From Halobiforma lacisalsi AJ5 (lineage in GTDB: Archaea > Halobacteriota > Halobacteria > Halobacteriales > Natrialbaceae), in the NCBI RefSeq assembly GCF_000226975.2, contig NZ_CP019285.1, positions 1,426,001-1,490,000 of the forward strand: a stretch of DNA of 64,000 nt. The letters are read 5' to 3'. The notes beneath the pieces were generated by a model, which saw nothing but the letters and a program-made list of their open reading frames with translations, was not told where the DNA came from and did not search any database. The position numbers and the translations under genes are program-made. Shown here piece by piece: positions 1-8,092 of the stretch; the stretch's first letter is position 1, and each line of letters begins with the position of its first letter.

Positions 1-428
1 CCGTCCAGCGTGATCGATCCCTTCTCGACGACGTACCGTTCGTAGCCCGCCGGAAGCTCGAATTCGAAGAACCAGTCCTCGTCGACGGACTCGATCCCCG
101 TGACCGTCGCCACCGCGTCGACGTGACCCTGGACCACGTGGCCGTCGAACCGCCCGTCGGCCGGCATCGCCCGCTCGAGGTTGACCCCCTCGCCTTCCTC
201 GAGGTCGCCCAGGTAGGTCCGTTCGACCGTCTCGGTCGCCAGGAAGACCTCGAACCAGTTGCCGTCCTCGAACCGCTCGACCGTGAGACACGCGCCGCTG
301 ACACTGATGCTCTGGCCGTGCTCGAGTCCCGTCGCGACTTCGTCCGCGCCGATACGGAGCCGCAGTCCGTCCTCGGTCCGTTCGCGGCCGACGATCTCGC
401 CGGTCTCCTCGACGATTCCCGTGAACAT
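1..428 (-). CDS. ribE: Riboflavin synthase (3'-truncated by window)
   Basis: Predicted to dismutate 6,7-dimethyl-8-ribityllumazine into riboflavin. The protein begins MFTGIVEETG, the hallmark of the first lumazine-binding barrel. It continues through GVNLERAM (residues 81-88) to KGSITLDG at the window edge, where the second barrel starts. About 142 residues are visible of the roughly 200 usual for the family; the C-terminus lies outside the window. Start is the ATG at 428, about 115 bases from the divergent metallophosphoesterase gene. The family assignment is firm; nothing can be said about the missing end. Confidence 0.93.
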   Translation of the reverse strand, partial: MFTGIVEETGEIVGRERTEDGLRLRIGADEVATGLEHGQSISVSGACLTVERFEDGNWFEVFLATETVERTYLGDLEEGEGVNLERAMPADGRFDGHVVQGHVDAVATVTGIESVDEDWFFEFELPAGYERYVVEKGSITLD

Positions 429-544
429 GCTCTAGTCGAACGTGGCACGCTCGGGGCAAAGCCGTTCCGTTCCGCTCCGTTCCAGCAACCCCGCGACGGC
501 GACGAACGCAACGCCTTTTGAGGTGGACCCGAAGAGTGAGTGCA

Positions 545-1945
545 ATGGATGCGGACCCGAATCCGGGCCCGGACGATCGAGTCTACTACGTCGTCAGCGA
601 TCTCCACATCGGCGGCGACGAGCAACTCGAGGAGGCCGCGTTCCTCGGTGAGTTCCTGGAGTTCCTCGAGCGTCTCGAGCGGACCGACGAGGACGCCGAA
701 TTGATCATCAACGGCGACGCGTTCGGCCTCTGGGAGTTCACGACGGTCGAGGGGATCGAGAAGTTCGACGTCCTCGAGGAGACGTATCCGGAGCTGTTCG
801 AACAGCTCCGGGCGACGGGCGAGAACGTACAGATTACGCTGTTGCCGGGCAACCACGACCACGAACTCGCGGCCTACGACGAGTACGTCGACCGCCTGGC
901 CGAGTACAACGTGGAGTTGCTCCCCGAACAGTCGATCTCCCGGCGGATCGGCGACCAGGTGATCCACTTCGAGCACGGCCATCAACGCGATCCGAACAAC
1001 CGGATCGAGGACTGGGGCAACCCCCACGCGACGCCGCTCGGCTACTACTACAATACCCTCGTTACGAGCCGTGCGGGCAAACTCTCCGACCGCGGCCGGT
1101 ACAACTGGCTGAAGGACGTCCAGGCGGTCACGCCGACCGAGCGGATGCCGGTCTGGCTGTTCTCGAAGTACTTCTACCGGGAGATGAACCCGGTGCTGCG
1201 GTACTCGCTGGTTCCCTTTCTCCTGCTTTTCAATATCAGCGCCATCCTCGCCGTCCTGGCAGGCCTGGACGTGGCCGGCGTCTGGTCGATGCCGATCGAC
1301 CGGACCGCGTCCTTTCTCGGCCAGTTCGGGCGGGCCGGGACCGCGGCGTGGTTCTTCCTCTCGCTCAACGTGACCGTCGCCGGCCTGCTCGTCCTCGTCG
1401 GCATTCCGTTGTATTTCATCCGCCGGGACGTCAGGCAGACGATCGATCGGTTCGGTATCTTCGAGACCGAACTCACCGTCGATCCCGAAATCCCCTACGT
1501 GGAGGCCGCTCGTGAGGTCTTCGACGAGCAACCGGAGACGACGATCTTCTGCTACGGGCACACCCACCGTCCGGGAATCCGGGAACTCGAGGGCGGGATC
1601 ATGGTCAACAGCGGCACGTGGCTCAAGCGCCTTCATCGCCGGGACGGGATCATCGGCATCCTGCCGCCGGTGTTTTACCCGTCCTACCAGCTCGCGGCGG
1701 TGCGGATCGAGCCGGTCGATGCGTCCGCCGAGCGATCGGAGCCGGCGACCGACGCCGCTTCCGATGCCTCGGGCGTCGCCGTCGAGTTCGAGCGGATCAG
1801 GAAGCCCAGCCCTGCGACGGAGGAACTCACCCGGACCGAGCGGTTCTTTACGGTCGGGCGGGAGCCCGAACCCGACCTGCCCGACCGCCACGTCGTCGAG
1901 TCGCCGTCCGAGCGGACGGCAGCGACCGTCGAAACGAGCGACTGA
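545..1945 (+). CDS. Membrane-anchored metallophosphoesterase
   Basis: A 466-residue calcineurin-like phosphoesterase. Metal-site motifs visible in order are SDLHIGG (D19, H21), INGDAF, GNHDHE, HFEHGHQ and, near residue 340, CYGHTHRPG. Between the last two lie two hydrophobic helices (roughly residues 220-250 and 273-302), so the catalytic domain is split by a membrane hairpin. A charged low-complexity tail of about 80 residues follows. ATG 545 gives an N-terminus just ahead of the first motif, so I prefer it to the in-frame start 27 bases upstream. Substrate unknown; UDP-diacylglucosamine hydrolase-like and generic phosphodiesterase roles are both possible. A long hairpin follows the stop. 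Confidence 0.85.
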   Translation: MDADPNPGPDDRVYYVVSDLHIGGDEQLEEAAFLGEFLEFLERLERTDEDAELIINGDAFGLWEFTTVEGIEKFDVLEETYPELFEQLRATGENVQITLLPGNHDHELAAYDEYVDRLAEYNVELLPEQSISRRIGDQVIHFEHGHQRDPNNRIEDWGNPHATPLGYYYNTLVTSRAGKLSDRGRYNWLKDVQAVTPTERMPVWLFSKYFYREMNPVLRYSLVPFLLLFNISAILAVLAGLDVAGVWSMPIDRTASFLGQFGRAGTAAWFFLSLNVTVAGLLVLVGIPLYFIRRDVRQTIDRFGIFETELTVDPEIPYVEAAREVFDEQPETTIFCYGHTHRPGIRELEGGIMVNSGTWLKRLHRRDGIIGILPPVFYPSYQLAAVRIEPVDASAERSEPATDAASDASGVAVEFERIRKPSPATEELTRTERFFTVGREPEPDLPDRHVVESPSERTAATVETSD

Positions 1946-1950
1946 CTCTG

Positions 1951-2050
1951 CCGGACAAAACGATGCACACACACCGATCGCACTCGAGACGCCGTCACGT
2001 TCCGGGACAGGCGTCGAGACGCGATCGGGTGTGTACTGACTTTTGTCCAG
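1951..2050. repeat. 100-base imperfect palindrome (hairpin or MITE-like)
   Basis: The left arm (1951-1993) and the reverse complement of the right arm (2010-2050) share GGACAAAA at the outer end, a CACAC-rich middle, CGATCGC, and a TCGAGACGCC-like inner end. They are separated by a 16-base loop. It lies 5 bases after the phosphoesterase stop. No convincing target-site duplication is visible, so a transcript-end hairpin and a small mobile remnant are both possible. Confidence 0.6.
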
Positions 2051-2226
2051 TAGTATGAGACGGCTCGTCGTAGCGTTTTACCGGGGGTTGCCGTCCCGTC
2101 GGAGCGATCACCCGTAACGAACCACAACGGAGCGTACGACGCGGCGCGGTTCGCGTCGCTCGAGGTCGTCCCGATGTCGTCCCCGGTCGCTGCCCTTTTT
2201 ACTGCGTCGAGCGTACCCGACTCGAC

Positions 2227-2508
2227 GTGGCAGGTATCATCGATACGGTCAAACTCGCGGGCGTGCTCGTCCTCGCGCTCCCCGCGGCGATGGCGGGGGT
2301 CGAACTCCTCGTCGTCCGGGGGCGTACGGGTCCTGGAGCGGCCCTGCTCTTTCTCGCCGTCGGGCTCGTGGTCGTCCAGCAGCGGTTGACGACGCCCGGC
2401 GACGTCCCCGAACTCGTCGTGAAACGGATCGGATCCGGACTCCTCGATGACGGTGATCCGTCCGACGGGGACCAACGCCACGACCCAAAAAAGAACGACG
2501 AGCGGTAG
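2227..2508 (+). CDS. Small two-helix membrane protein (haloarchaeal)
   Basis: A 93-residue protein with two hydrophobic stretches: TVKLAGVLVLALPAAMAGVE at residues 8-27, and a second helix around residues 38-50 (AALLFLAVGLVVV). A charged Lys/Asp tail ends it. The start is GTG at 2227, because a T-rich TATA-like stretch (2196-2201) sits about 28 bases before it, as in leaderless haloarchaeal genes. It resembles small conserved halobacterial membrane proteins of unknown function. It converges on the M24-like gene, with only 16 bases between the stops. Confidence 0.7.
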   Translation: MAGIIDTVKLAGVLVLALPAAMAGVELLVVRGRTGPGAALLFLAVGLVVVQQRLTTPGDVPELVVKRIGSGLLDDGDPSDGDQRHDPKKNDER

Positions 2509-2524
2509 TTCGAGCGGTCGGAAC

Positions 2525-3730
2525 TCAGAACTCCCGTTCCGGCGATTCGAGCAGTGCCGTCGGCTCGAGCGAGCGGGACGGTGCGGCGAGCCACTCGGCG
2601 GGGTCGGGTTTGTCCTCGCACCGGCCGTCGCCGACTTCTACCGCGGCATCGATCCGGACGACTGCGCCCGGTTCGATCTCCGTTCCCGGGGCGAGCGGCC
2701 GCTCCGCTGGTTCCAGGCCGACACCGGTGGCCCGGGTCTCGACCGCGCCGTCCTCGCCGAACGCACGGATCTCGGCCTCGAGGTCACCCTCGACTGCGGC
2801 GACGGTCTCGGGGCCGGCGGTGAGCATCGCCCGCGTGGAGCCGAACGCCTGTGTCAGGGCGACATGGGTGCGCCGTTCCCGGCCGCCATCGCTGTCAACG
2901 ACGACGGTTCGAGCGAGCGCGCCGTAGTAGCCATCGGGATCGCGGGGGGCGACGGCGACGACGATCGGTTCGCCGGGCCGGAGTCGGCCGTCGCCGGGCA
3001 CGGAAATCGTGGTGTTGCCGACCGGGAATCCGCCCGCGGCGGTGATTCCCTCGTCGACCGCAGTTCGGAGTCGGTCGTCCGTCAGCGGCTCCGGCGACTC
3101 GTCTTCGCCCTCGAGAACGAGCCGATCGTCCTCGACCGTCGTCGCGGCGAGCAGTTCGGCTCCCCGGTGGAGCCCCGCTCGAGCGGCCCGCTGGGCGCGT
3201 TCGATGCGTGCACGCTCGGCGTCGGTCTTTTTCGCCCGGGCGCGCTCGAGGGCGTCCGTCGAGGCGAGGCCGAACCCGCGTTGCTCGAGGTAGAGTGCAG
3301 CGTCGTGGGGGATGCTCGCGGGCGTCAGTACCGTCGGCTCCGCGGGACCGACGTTCACGTTCGGGTCGACGACAGCCGCGAGCGCGTCGGCCAGCCGTGC
3401 CGCCGGATGCCGGTCCGACGGGGCGCTCGGGCGTTCGCTCTCGAGGTGCCACTCCTCGCCGTCGTAGCCGATCGCGTAGGTGGATCGCCCGCGGGCGGGG
3501 TCATGGTCGTGATCGTGGTCGTGGTCGTCGTCCTCGATCGAGGCGAGCGCGGCCACAGAGTACCGGACCCCCGGATCGCGGTCGGTCCCGGCGTGGACGA
3601 ACGCCGCCGCGTTGCGGGACTCGAGACGGTCGTCGAGGATCGACTCGAGGGCGTCGGCGCCGACATCGTTCTCCCGACTCGGTGGAGTCCGACGACTGTC
3701 CGCGTCGGCTCGTGGCGTCCCGTCGGTCAC
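2525..3730 (-). CDS. M24 (pita-bread) family protein lacking metal ligands
   Basis: A 401-residue protein with the C-terminal fold pattern of M24 aminopeptidase/prolidase enzymes. Family landmarks are recognisable but altered. The place of VDxGA...GYxxDxTRT reads VAVAPRDPDGYYGALART, with both Asp ligands replaced by Ala. GHGIGL reads ATGVGL, and the EPG-type Glu segment reads VRIDAAV. It is therefore probably a non-catalytic paralogue or a reader of small ligands. The N-terminus carries an HDHDHDHD run from a hexanucleotide repeat. The start is GTG at 3730, two bases after the stop of the helicase, so the two genes are probably co-transcribed. The family call is moderately sure; loss of activity is inference. 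Confidence 0.7.
   Translation of the reverse strand: MTDGTPRADADSRRTPPSRENDVGADALESILDDRLESRNAAAFVHAGTDRDPGVRYSVAALASIEDDDHDHDHDHDPARGRSTYAIGYDGEEWHLESERPSAPSDRHPAARLADALAAVVDPNVNVGPAEPTVLTPASIPHDAALYLEQRGFGLASTDALERARAKKTDAERARIERAQRAARAGLHRGAELLAATTVEDDRLVLEGEDESPEPLTDDRLRTAVDEGITAAGGFPVGNTTISVPGDGRLRPGEPIVVAVAPRDPDGYYGALARTVVVDSDGGRERRTHVALTQAFGSTRAMLTAGPETVAAVEGDLEAEIRAFGEDGAVETRATGVGLEPAERPLAPGTEIEPGAVVRIDAAVEVGDGRCEDKPDPAEWLAAPSRSLEPTALLESPEREF
3499..3528. repeat. Hexanucleotide repeat (GGTCGT-type, 5 units)
   Basis: Five near-identical 6-base units inside the M24-like gene. On the coding strand they encode alternating Asp-His residues. This is one of eleven period-6 arrays in the window. 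Confidence 0.75.
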
Positions 3731-3732
3731 GG

Positions 3733-5625
3733 TTACGGCGCTTCGGCCTCGACTTCCTCGCCTTCCCCGTCGCCTTCGTCCGCCAGCGGCTGCTGGGCCT
3801 CCTCGATCAGTTCCTCGAGGGTCGCGTCGGTGAGTCGGCCGTTGAGCAACACGTCGATCGGCAGCGTCGGCGCGCCGTCGACGAGGTTCTCGAGCAGGAC
3901 GAGCCGTTCGCGGGCACGGGACATGCCGACGTAGAAGACGCGCCGTTCGTTGTCCGTGAGGACGGGAACCGGCGAGGTGGACTTGGTGAACTCCTCGACG
4001 CCGGGGACGTCCTCGGGGTCGTCGACCGTCGCGACCATCTGCTCGACGACCTTCTCCGTGAGGTCGGTGCCGACGATGACGTGGTCGGCTTCGCGGCCCT
4101 TCGCGGAGTGGATCGTGCCAACGCGGACCCGGTCGGTGTCCATCCCGACGTACTCGCCGATGCCGAAGTACGAGCGAATGCTCTTCTTCTGGAAGTTGGT
4201 CACCTTCCGGACCATGTCGGCCGCGGAGGCCGGGTCGGGCATGAACGGGACGTGGTCCTCGACGACCTCGGCGGGGATCAGCAGTTCCTGGAGGTCTTCG
4301 ATGCCGGTCTCCTCCTGGCGTTCGTCGATTTCGTCGAAGAGGTCGTCGCGCTCCTCGGTGCCGAACGCCGACTCCTGGAGCATGTCGGCGAGTCGGCGGG
4401 CCTGCAGGCCGGTGACGTCGTCGCCGCGATCGATCGCCTCGACCGCGCGGACGTACTGGGTGAGTCGGTCGGTCCACATCCGCTGGTCCGTCAGCGACGT
4501 GAACGGGATCCCTTCGGTGATGAACTCGTCGATGAACTGGAACATCTGGTAGCGGGCCCGGAACAGGACCATGATCGTCCCGTCGGGGTCCTCGACCAGC
4601 GTCCGCCGAACCATCCGGACCACGTCGAGCATGGAGGCGTTCCGGCGGGCCTCGACCGCGCCGCCCTCCTTGCGGGGCTTGAGGTCCTTGTCCTGACGCT
4701 TGTCGATGTGACGGATTTCCTTGTTGACGGCGTTGAGGACGTTCGAGGGCAGTCGGTAGGAGTTAGGGAGAATGACGTCCTCGTCGACGCCCTCCTCGAG
4801 CAGCAAGGCGGGGTCGGCACCCTGCCAGGAGTAGACGACCTGGTCGTCGTCGCCGGCGATCAGCACCTGGTCCATGTGGGGTTTCCACTCGTCGTAGACG
4901 TCGTACTGCAGGGTGGTGATGTCCTGGAACTCGTCGATCACCAGGTAGTCGACGCTCGGGAGCAGCGAGCGCTGTCGCACGCGCTCTAACATGTCCGCGA
5001 AGCCGATCTTGCCCTCCTCGCCCTTGTAGGAGCGCCAGGCGCGGATCGCTTCGGGGACGTCGATCCGGTCGTCGTCGCTGGGCCAGGTCGGGGTGTACTT
5101 GTTGCCCTCCTGGGCGTTGGGGTCGATCTCCGGCGGGAGTCGAACCTCCTCCTCGTCCCACTGGAAGGGGACGTCGTACCAGTCGGCGACGTCGCGGCGG
5201 GTCCGCTGGAGCCACTGACTGGTCGCGATGACCTTGTTTCCGATGGTCGTCGAGCGGGCAGTCCGGCGACCAGCGCCGGAGTACTCGTCCTCGAACTCGA
5301 GACCGTACTGTTCGCAGAACTCCTCTTTCTCGGTTTCGCCGATGACGTCGCTTCGGGAGAGATCCAGCAGATCGTACGCCTTGGCGTGCATCGTACAGAC
5401 GTTGCCCTGCAGCGCACGGGGGCTCTCACCGAGCCGATCGGCGAGTCGTTCGCGAACCTCCTGTGCGGCCGCTCGCGTGTACGAGACGACGAGGATATCC
5501 CGGAACGTGACGCCGTCCTGCTCGAGGATTTCTTCGACGTGGTCGAGAAGCGCGGTCGTCTTCCCGCTTCCCGGACCACCGAACAGCCGGGTCACCTTCG
5601 TCTCCGTGGTAGCCATTGTAGCCAT
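3733..5625 (-). CDS. UvrD/Rep-type superfamily 1 DNA helicase
   Basis: ATP-dependent helicase of about 630 residues. The SF1A motifs are in order: Walker A GGPGSGKTT (residues 16-24), Walker B DYLVIDEFQD, motif III GDDDQVVYSWQG, motif IV NSYRLPSN, motif V VGTIHSAKGREADHV and motif VI VFYVGMSRARERL. The acidic C-terminal tail is typical of halophiles. Two in-frame ATGs (5625 and 5616) are possible starts. The family translocates 3'-5' on single-stranded DNA and acts in repair or replication restart; which role applies here is not visible. The M24-like gene follows after 2 bases. Confidence 0.92.
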   Translation of the reverse strand: MATMATTETKVTRLFGGPGSGKTTALLDHVEEILEQDGVTFRDILVVSYTRAAAQEVRERLADRLGESPRALQGNVCTMHAKAYDLLDLSRSDVIGETEKEEFCEQYGLEFEDEYSGAGRRTARSTTIGNKVIATSQWLQRTRRDVADWYDVPFQWDEEEVRLPPEIDPNAQEGNKYTPTWPSDDDRIDVPEAIRAWRSYKGEEGKIGFADMLERVRQRSLLPSVDYLVIDEFQDITTLQYDVYDEWKPHMDQVLIAGDDDQVVYSWQGADPALLLEEGVDEDVILPNSYRLPSNVLNAVNKEIRHIDKRQDKDLKPRKEGGAVEARRNASMLDVVRMVRRTLVEDPDGTIMVLFRARYQMFQFIDEFITEGIPFTSLTDQRMWTDRLTQYVRAVEAIDRGDDVTGLQARRLADMLQESAFGTEERDDLFDEIDERQEETGIEDLQELLIPAEVVEDHVPFMPDPASAADMVRKVTNFQKKSIRSYFGIGEYVGMDTDRVRVGTIHSAKGREADHVIVGTDLTEKVVEQMVATVDDPEDVPGVEEFTKSTSPVPVLTDNERRVFYVGMSRARERLVLLENLVDGAPTLPIDVLLNGRLTDATLEELIEEAQQPLADEGDGEGEEVEAEAP

Positions 5626-5699
5626 TCAGGAGCGCGATACTCATAAGTGACGTGGGTTTTCGACGACGGGAACGGACCGTTGACGGGCGGTTCAGGGCG

Positions 5700-5858
5700 T
5701 CAGGGGTTTCGCGGGGAGCGAGCGGTTCGGACCTCGGCGCCGTCTCGGATCTTGTCTTGGCAGTCCGGACAGACGCGCGGGTCGTCGACGCCTCGCGGCG
5801 TGAACACCCGCGCGTACGCGTCGGTCACGAACGAACCGCAGTTCTGGCATTCCGGCAT
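5700..5858 (-). CDS. Small zinc-finger protein (52 aa)
   Basis: A 52-residue protein starting MPECQNCGSFVTDAY. It has a CxxC pair at residues 4 and 7 and a second CxxC (VCPDCQDK) near residue 33, the spacing of a single zinc ribbon. This kind of tiny treble-clef protein is common in halobacteria, where members are implicated in regulation and stress. The ATG at 5858 puts the first Cys pair right at the N-terminus. Function not determinable from sequence. Confidence 0.75.
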   Translation of the reverse strand: MPECQNCGSFVTDAYARVFTPRGVDDPRVCPDCQDKIRDGAEVRTARSPRNP

Positions 5859-5970
5859 ATCTCCTCACCGCTACTGTTTGCAATTAATACACTATAGTTA
5901 TGTCGAATGTTCGGGGCGAAAACTGTCGCGGCACCGCTCGTCGGTGGAGGAAAACGATGGGAAGAGCCGC

Positions 5971-6156
5971 CTACGCCGTCGGTTCCCAGCCGCAAACTGT
6001 ACACAGCGTCGCCGAGTCCTCGTGGAGGCCGCCACACTCCGGACACTGCTTCTTGTTATACTCCTGTTCCCACCCTACTCGTTCGACCGTGTGACCGCGG
6101 TCAGTGAGGAACTGATCGAAGACGTCGTCACCGGCGTCGTTGGGTGAGGTACCCAT
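5971..6156 (-). CDS. HVO_0416-type small zinc-finger protein
   Basis: A 61-residue protein with an acidic N-terminal helix (VFDQFLTDRGH). A C-terminal zinc ribbon binds through C38/C41 and C52/C55 (CPECGG and CTVCGW). It matches my memory of the halobacterial HVO_0416-like zinc-finger family. Start: the ATG at 6156 rather than a GTG 21 bases upstream. The TATA-like TTTATTA at about 6181-6187 places transcription start near 6157, which excludes the longer form and predicts a leaderless mRNA. Role unknown. Confidence 0.78.
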   Translation of the reverse strand: MGTSPNDAGDDVFDQFLTDRGHTVERVGWEQEYNKKQCPECGGLHEDSATLCTVCGWEPTA

Positions 6157-6157
6157 A

Positions 6158-6175
6158 GGTGTGTCAATGCACACC
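6158..6175. promoter_or_regulatory. GGTGTG-N6-CACACC inverted repeat
   Basis: A perfect 6-base inverted repeat lies between the TATA-like element and the ATG of the zinc-finger gene. It overlaps the predicted transcription start, where an operator would block polymerase. No regulator can be assigned. Confidence 0.35.
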
Positions 6176-6327
6176 ACAGTAATAAATCGTAGGGTTACCT
6201 CCAGATCCTACCTCAGAGTTTCCGACAGGTAAGGTGCCGTACTCGTCAGGACCGGGGGATTCCCGGCGTCGAATCGGGGAGCGTGCCGACCCTCGAGTTT
6301 TTGCCGGTCTCGCTCCAACGTAGGCGT

Positions 6328-7164
6328 ATGACGGATCTGCGCCTCGACGCGACGCAACTCGATCGGTACTCGAGACACGTAATCATGGACGAGGTCGGGC
6401 CCGAAGGCCAGAAACGGCTGCTCGAGGGGTCGGTGCTGGTCGTCGGCGCGGGCGGGCTCGGGTCGCCGGCGATCCAGTACCTCGCGGCCGCCGGGGTCGG
6501 CCGGATCGGCATCGTCGACGACGACGTCGTCGAGCGGTCGAACCTGCAGCGCCAGATCGTTCACGGCGACGCCGACGTCGGCCGGCCGAAAGTCGAGAGC
6601 GCGGCCGACTACGTGGCGGCGCTGAACCCCGACGTCGACATCGAGACCCACGAGGTACGGCTCACACCCGAAAACGTCGGCGACCTCGTCGCCGACTACG
6701 ACGTCGTCCTCGACGCCAGCGACAACTTCGCGACGCGGTACCTGCTCAACGACCACTGCGTGCTCACCGAGACGCCGCTGTCCCACGGCGCGATCTATCG
6801 CTTCGAGGGGCAGGTGACGACGTTCACCAACGAGCGCACCGGCGAGGACGACCCGCCGTGTTACCGCTGTATCTTCCCCGAAGCCCCCGAACCGGGCACC
6901 GTCCCCGATTGCGCGACGACCGGCGTCCTCGGCGTCCTCCCGGGTACCGTCGGCTGCATCCAGGCCACCGAGGTCGTCAAGTACCTGCTCGGGAAGGGCG
7001 ACCCCCTCGAGGGCCGCCTGCTCATGTACGACGCGATGGACATGAGCTTCGAGGAGGTCCCCGTCCGGCCCAACCCGGACTGTCCCGTCTGTGGCGACGA
7101 CCCCGAGATCGAGTCCGTCTCGGACGTGGCCTACGAGGGGACCTGCGAGATCTCGGCGGACTGA
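6328..7164 (+). CDS. ubaA: SAMP-activating E1-like adenylyltransferase UbaA
   Basis: Adenylates the C-terminus of ubiquitin-like SAMP proteins. In haloarchaea it serves protein conjugation, tRNA 2-thiolation and molybdopterin sulfur transfer. 278 residues with nucleotide loop GAGGLGS (40-46), the DxSNLQRQ segment, zinc pairs C178/C181 and C252/C255, and catalytic Cys195 in PDCATTGV. The length fits MoeB/ThiF proteins without a rhodanese domain. Start ATG 6328 is chosen because it places RYSRHVIM at the usual distance from the N-terminus. Its neighbour, converging on it, is a Tfx-type regulator. Confidence 0.93.
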   Translation: MTDLRLDATQLDRYSRHVIMDEVGPEGQKRLLEGSVLVVGAGGLGSPAIQYLAAAGVGRIGIVDDDVVERSNLQRQIVHGDADVGRPKVESAADYVAALNPDVDIETHEVRLTPENVGDLVADYDVVLDASDNFATRYLLNDHCVLTETPLSHGAIYRFEGQVTTFTNERTGEDDPPCYRCIFPEAPEPGTVPDCATTGVLGVLPGTVGCIQATEVVKYLLGKGDPLEGRLLMYDAMDMSFEEVPVRPNPDCPVCGDDPEIESVSDVAYEGTCEISAD

Positions 7165-7372
7165 GCCACGGGCCGAACGAGGACGGAGGAACCGATCACC
7201 TCGTCGTCACTCCGCCGGGCCGTCGCGGCCGCTCGCGGATGCCGTTACCAGCGCCGCGGTGTCGGCTAACTCGAGGTCCATGCGCGGATCGACCACGGCG
7301 AGACGCATAGTTTCGACCCTGCGACGGCCGCGGCGCTCGTGGACGGTCGTGGACTGTCGTTGGCGATCGAGC

Positions 7373-7840
7373 CTACTCCTGGTGGCGGACCCGGACCATC
7401 CCGTCCGAAGTAACGCCGACGATCAGGGGCGTCGAAACCTCCCGTCCCGTGATCGCTGAGCCGGCAGCGTCGCTGACTGCCTTCATCAGGTCGGGCGCGG
7501 TGTAGTCGACCTTGACGCCGGCCTCGTCGCAGGCCTCGTAGACCCGGTTCGGCACGTCGTAGAGGTCGGTCCCCTCCGGGACGCGGACACGGACCGGCGC
7601 GCGAAGCGCCTCCGCGAACCCGACGGTTTCGCGGGCCTTCTCGAGGTTTTCGCGGGCGCTGGCCTCGATCGAGGAGACGTTCGCACGCGAGGTACCCAGC
7701 TCGTCGGCGATGTCGGCCTGCGAGATGTCTCGTTCGCGCAGGGCCAGCACCTGGGCCTGTCGATACGTGAGGACGCTCGATTCGGGTTCGAACCCGATGT
7801 CGTCGAGCAGTTCGTCGACTTCATCGAGCACGACGGTCAC
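7373..7840 (-). CDS. Tfx family DNA-binding protein
   Basis: 155 residues. The N-terminal helix-turn-helix (LTYRQAQVLALRERDISQAD, then IADELGTSRANVSSIE) is followed by a C-terminal ligand-binding-like domain. Tfx was described as a regulator of molybdenum formylmethanofuran dehydrogenase in Methanothermobacter. In haloarchaea the target is unknown, although the adjacent UbaA works in molybdopterin sulfur transfer. The start is the GTG at 7840, directly downstream (on the minus strand) of a hexanucleotide repeat. Family assignment strong; target is inference. Confidence 0.85.
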   Translation of the reverse strand: MTVVLDEVDELLDDIGFEPESSVLTYRQAQVLALRERDISQADIADELGTSRANVSSIEASARENLEKARETVGFAEALRAPVRVRVPEGTDLYDVPNRVYEACDEAGVKVDYTAPDLMKAVSDAAGSAITGREVSTPLIVGVTSDGMVRVRHQE

Positions 7841-7842
7841 CC

Positions 7843-7866
7843 CCGGCTCCGGTTCCGGTTCCGGCT
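7843..7866. repeat. Hexanucleotide repeat (CCGGTT-type, 4 units)
   Basis: Four units CCGGCT/CCGGTT end two bases from the GTG start of the Tfx gene, in its 5' region. Changes in unit number could alter its leader or translation start. Confidence 0.6.
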
Positions 7867-8092
7867 TCCGTCCGGATCGAGCCCGGTCGGACTCGGACGT
7901 TCATATCCAAGTACTAGCAGGCGACGGGATGAAAGCTTCCCCGATCCGACCGCGACCGAGTCGATACTCGAGCCGTCACGAACGATATCGGGAGGGACAC
8001 GGGAGAACGTGCGGAAACGTCGAGCTCGAAAGCGAAAGCGCGCGAGGAGGAAAGCGAGGCTCCGTCGATCCCGGCCTATGCCGTCGCACGGC

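Noticed and set aside
3208-4989. Long plus-strand frame opposite the helicase and the M24-like gene
   Set aside because: The helicase on the other strand has all SF1 motifs; this frame has none.
7781-7800. GGTTCGAACCC sequence resembling a tRNA T-arm
   Set aside because: Lies inside the Tfx coding frame and has no matching D- or anticodon arms; I see no tRNA in the window.
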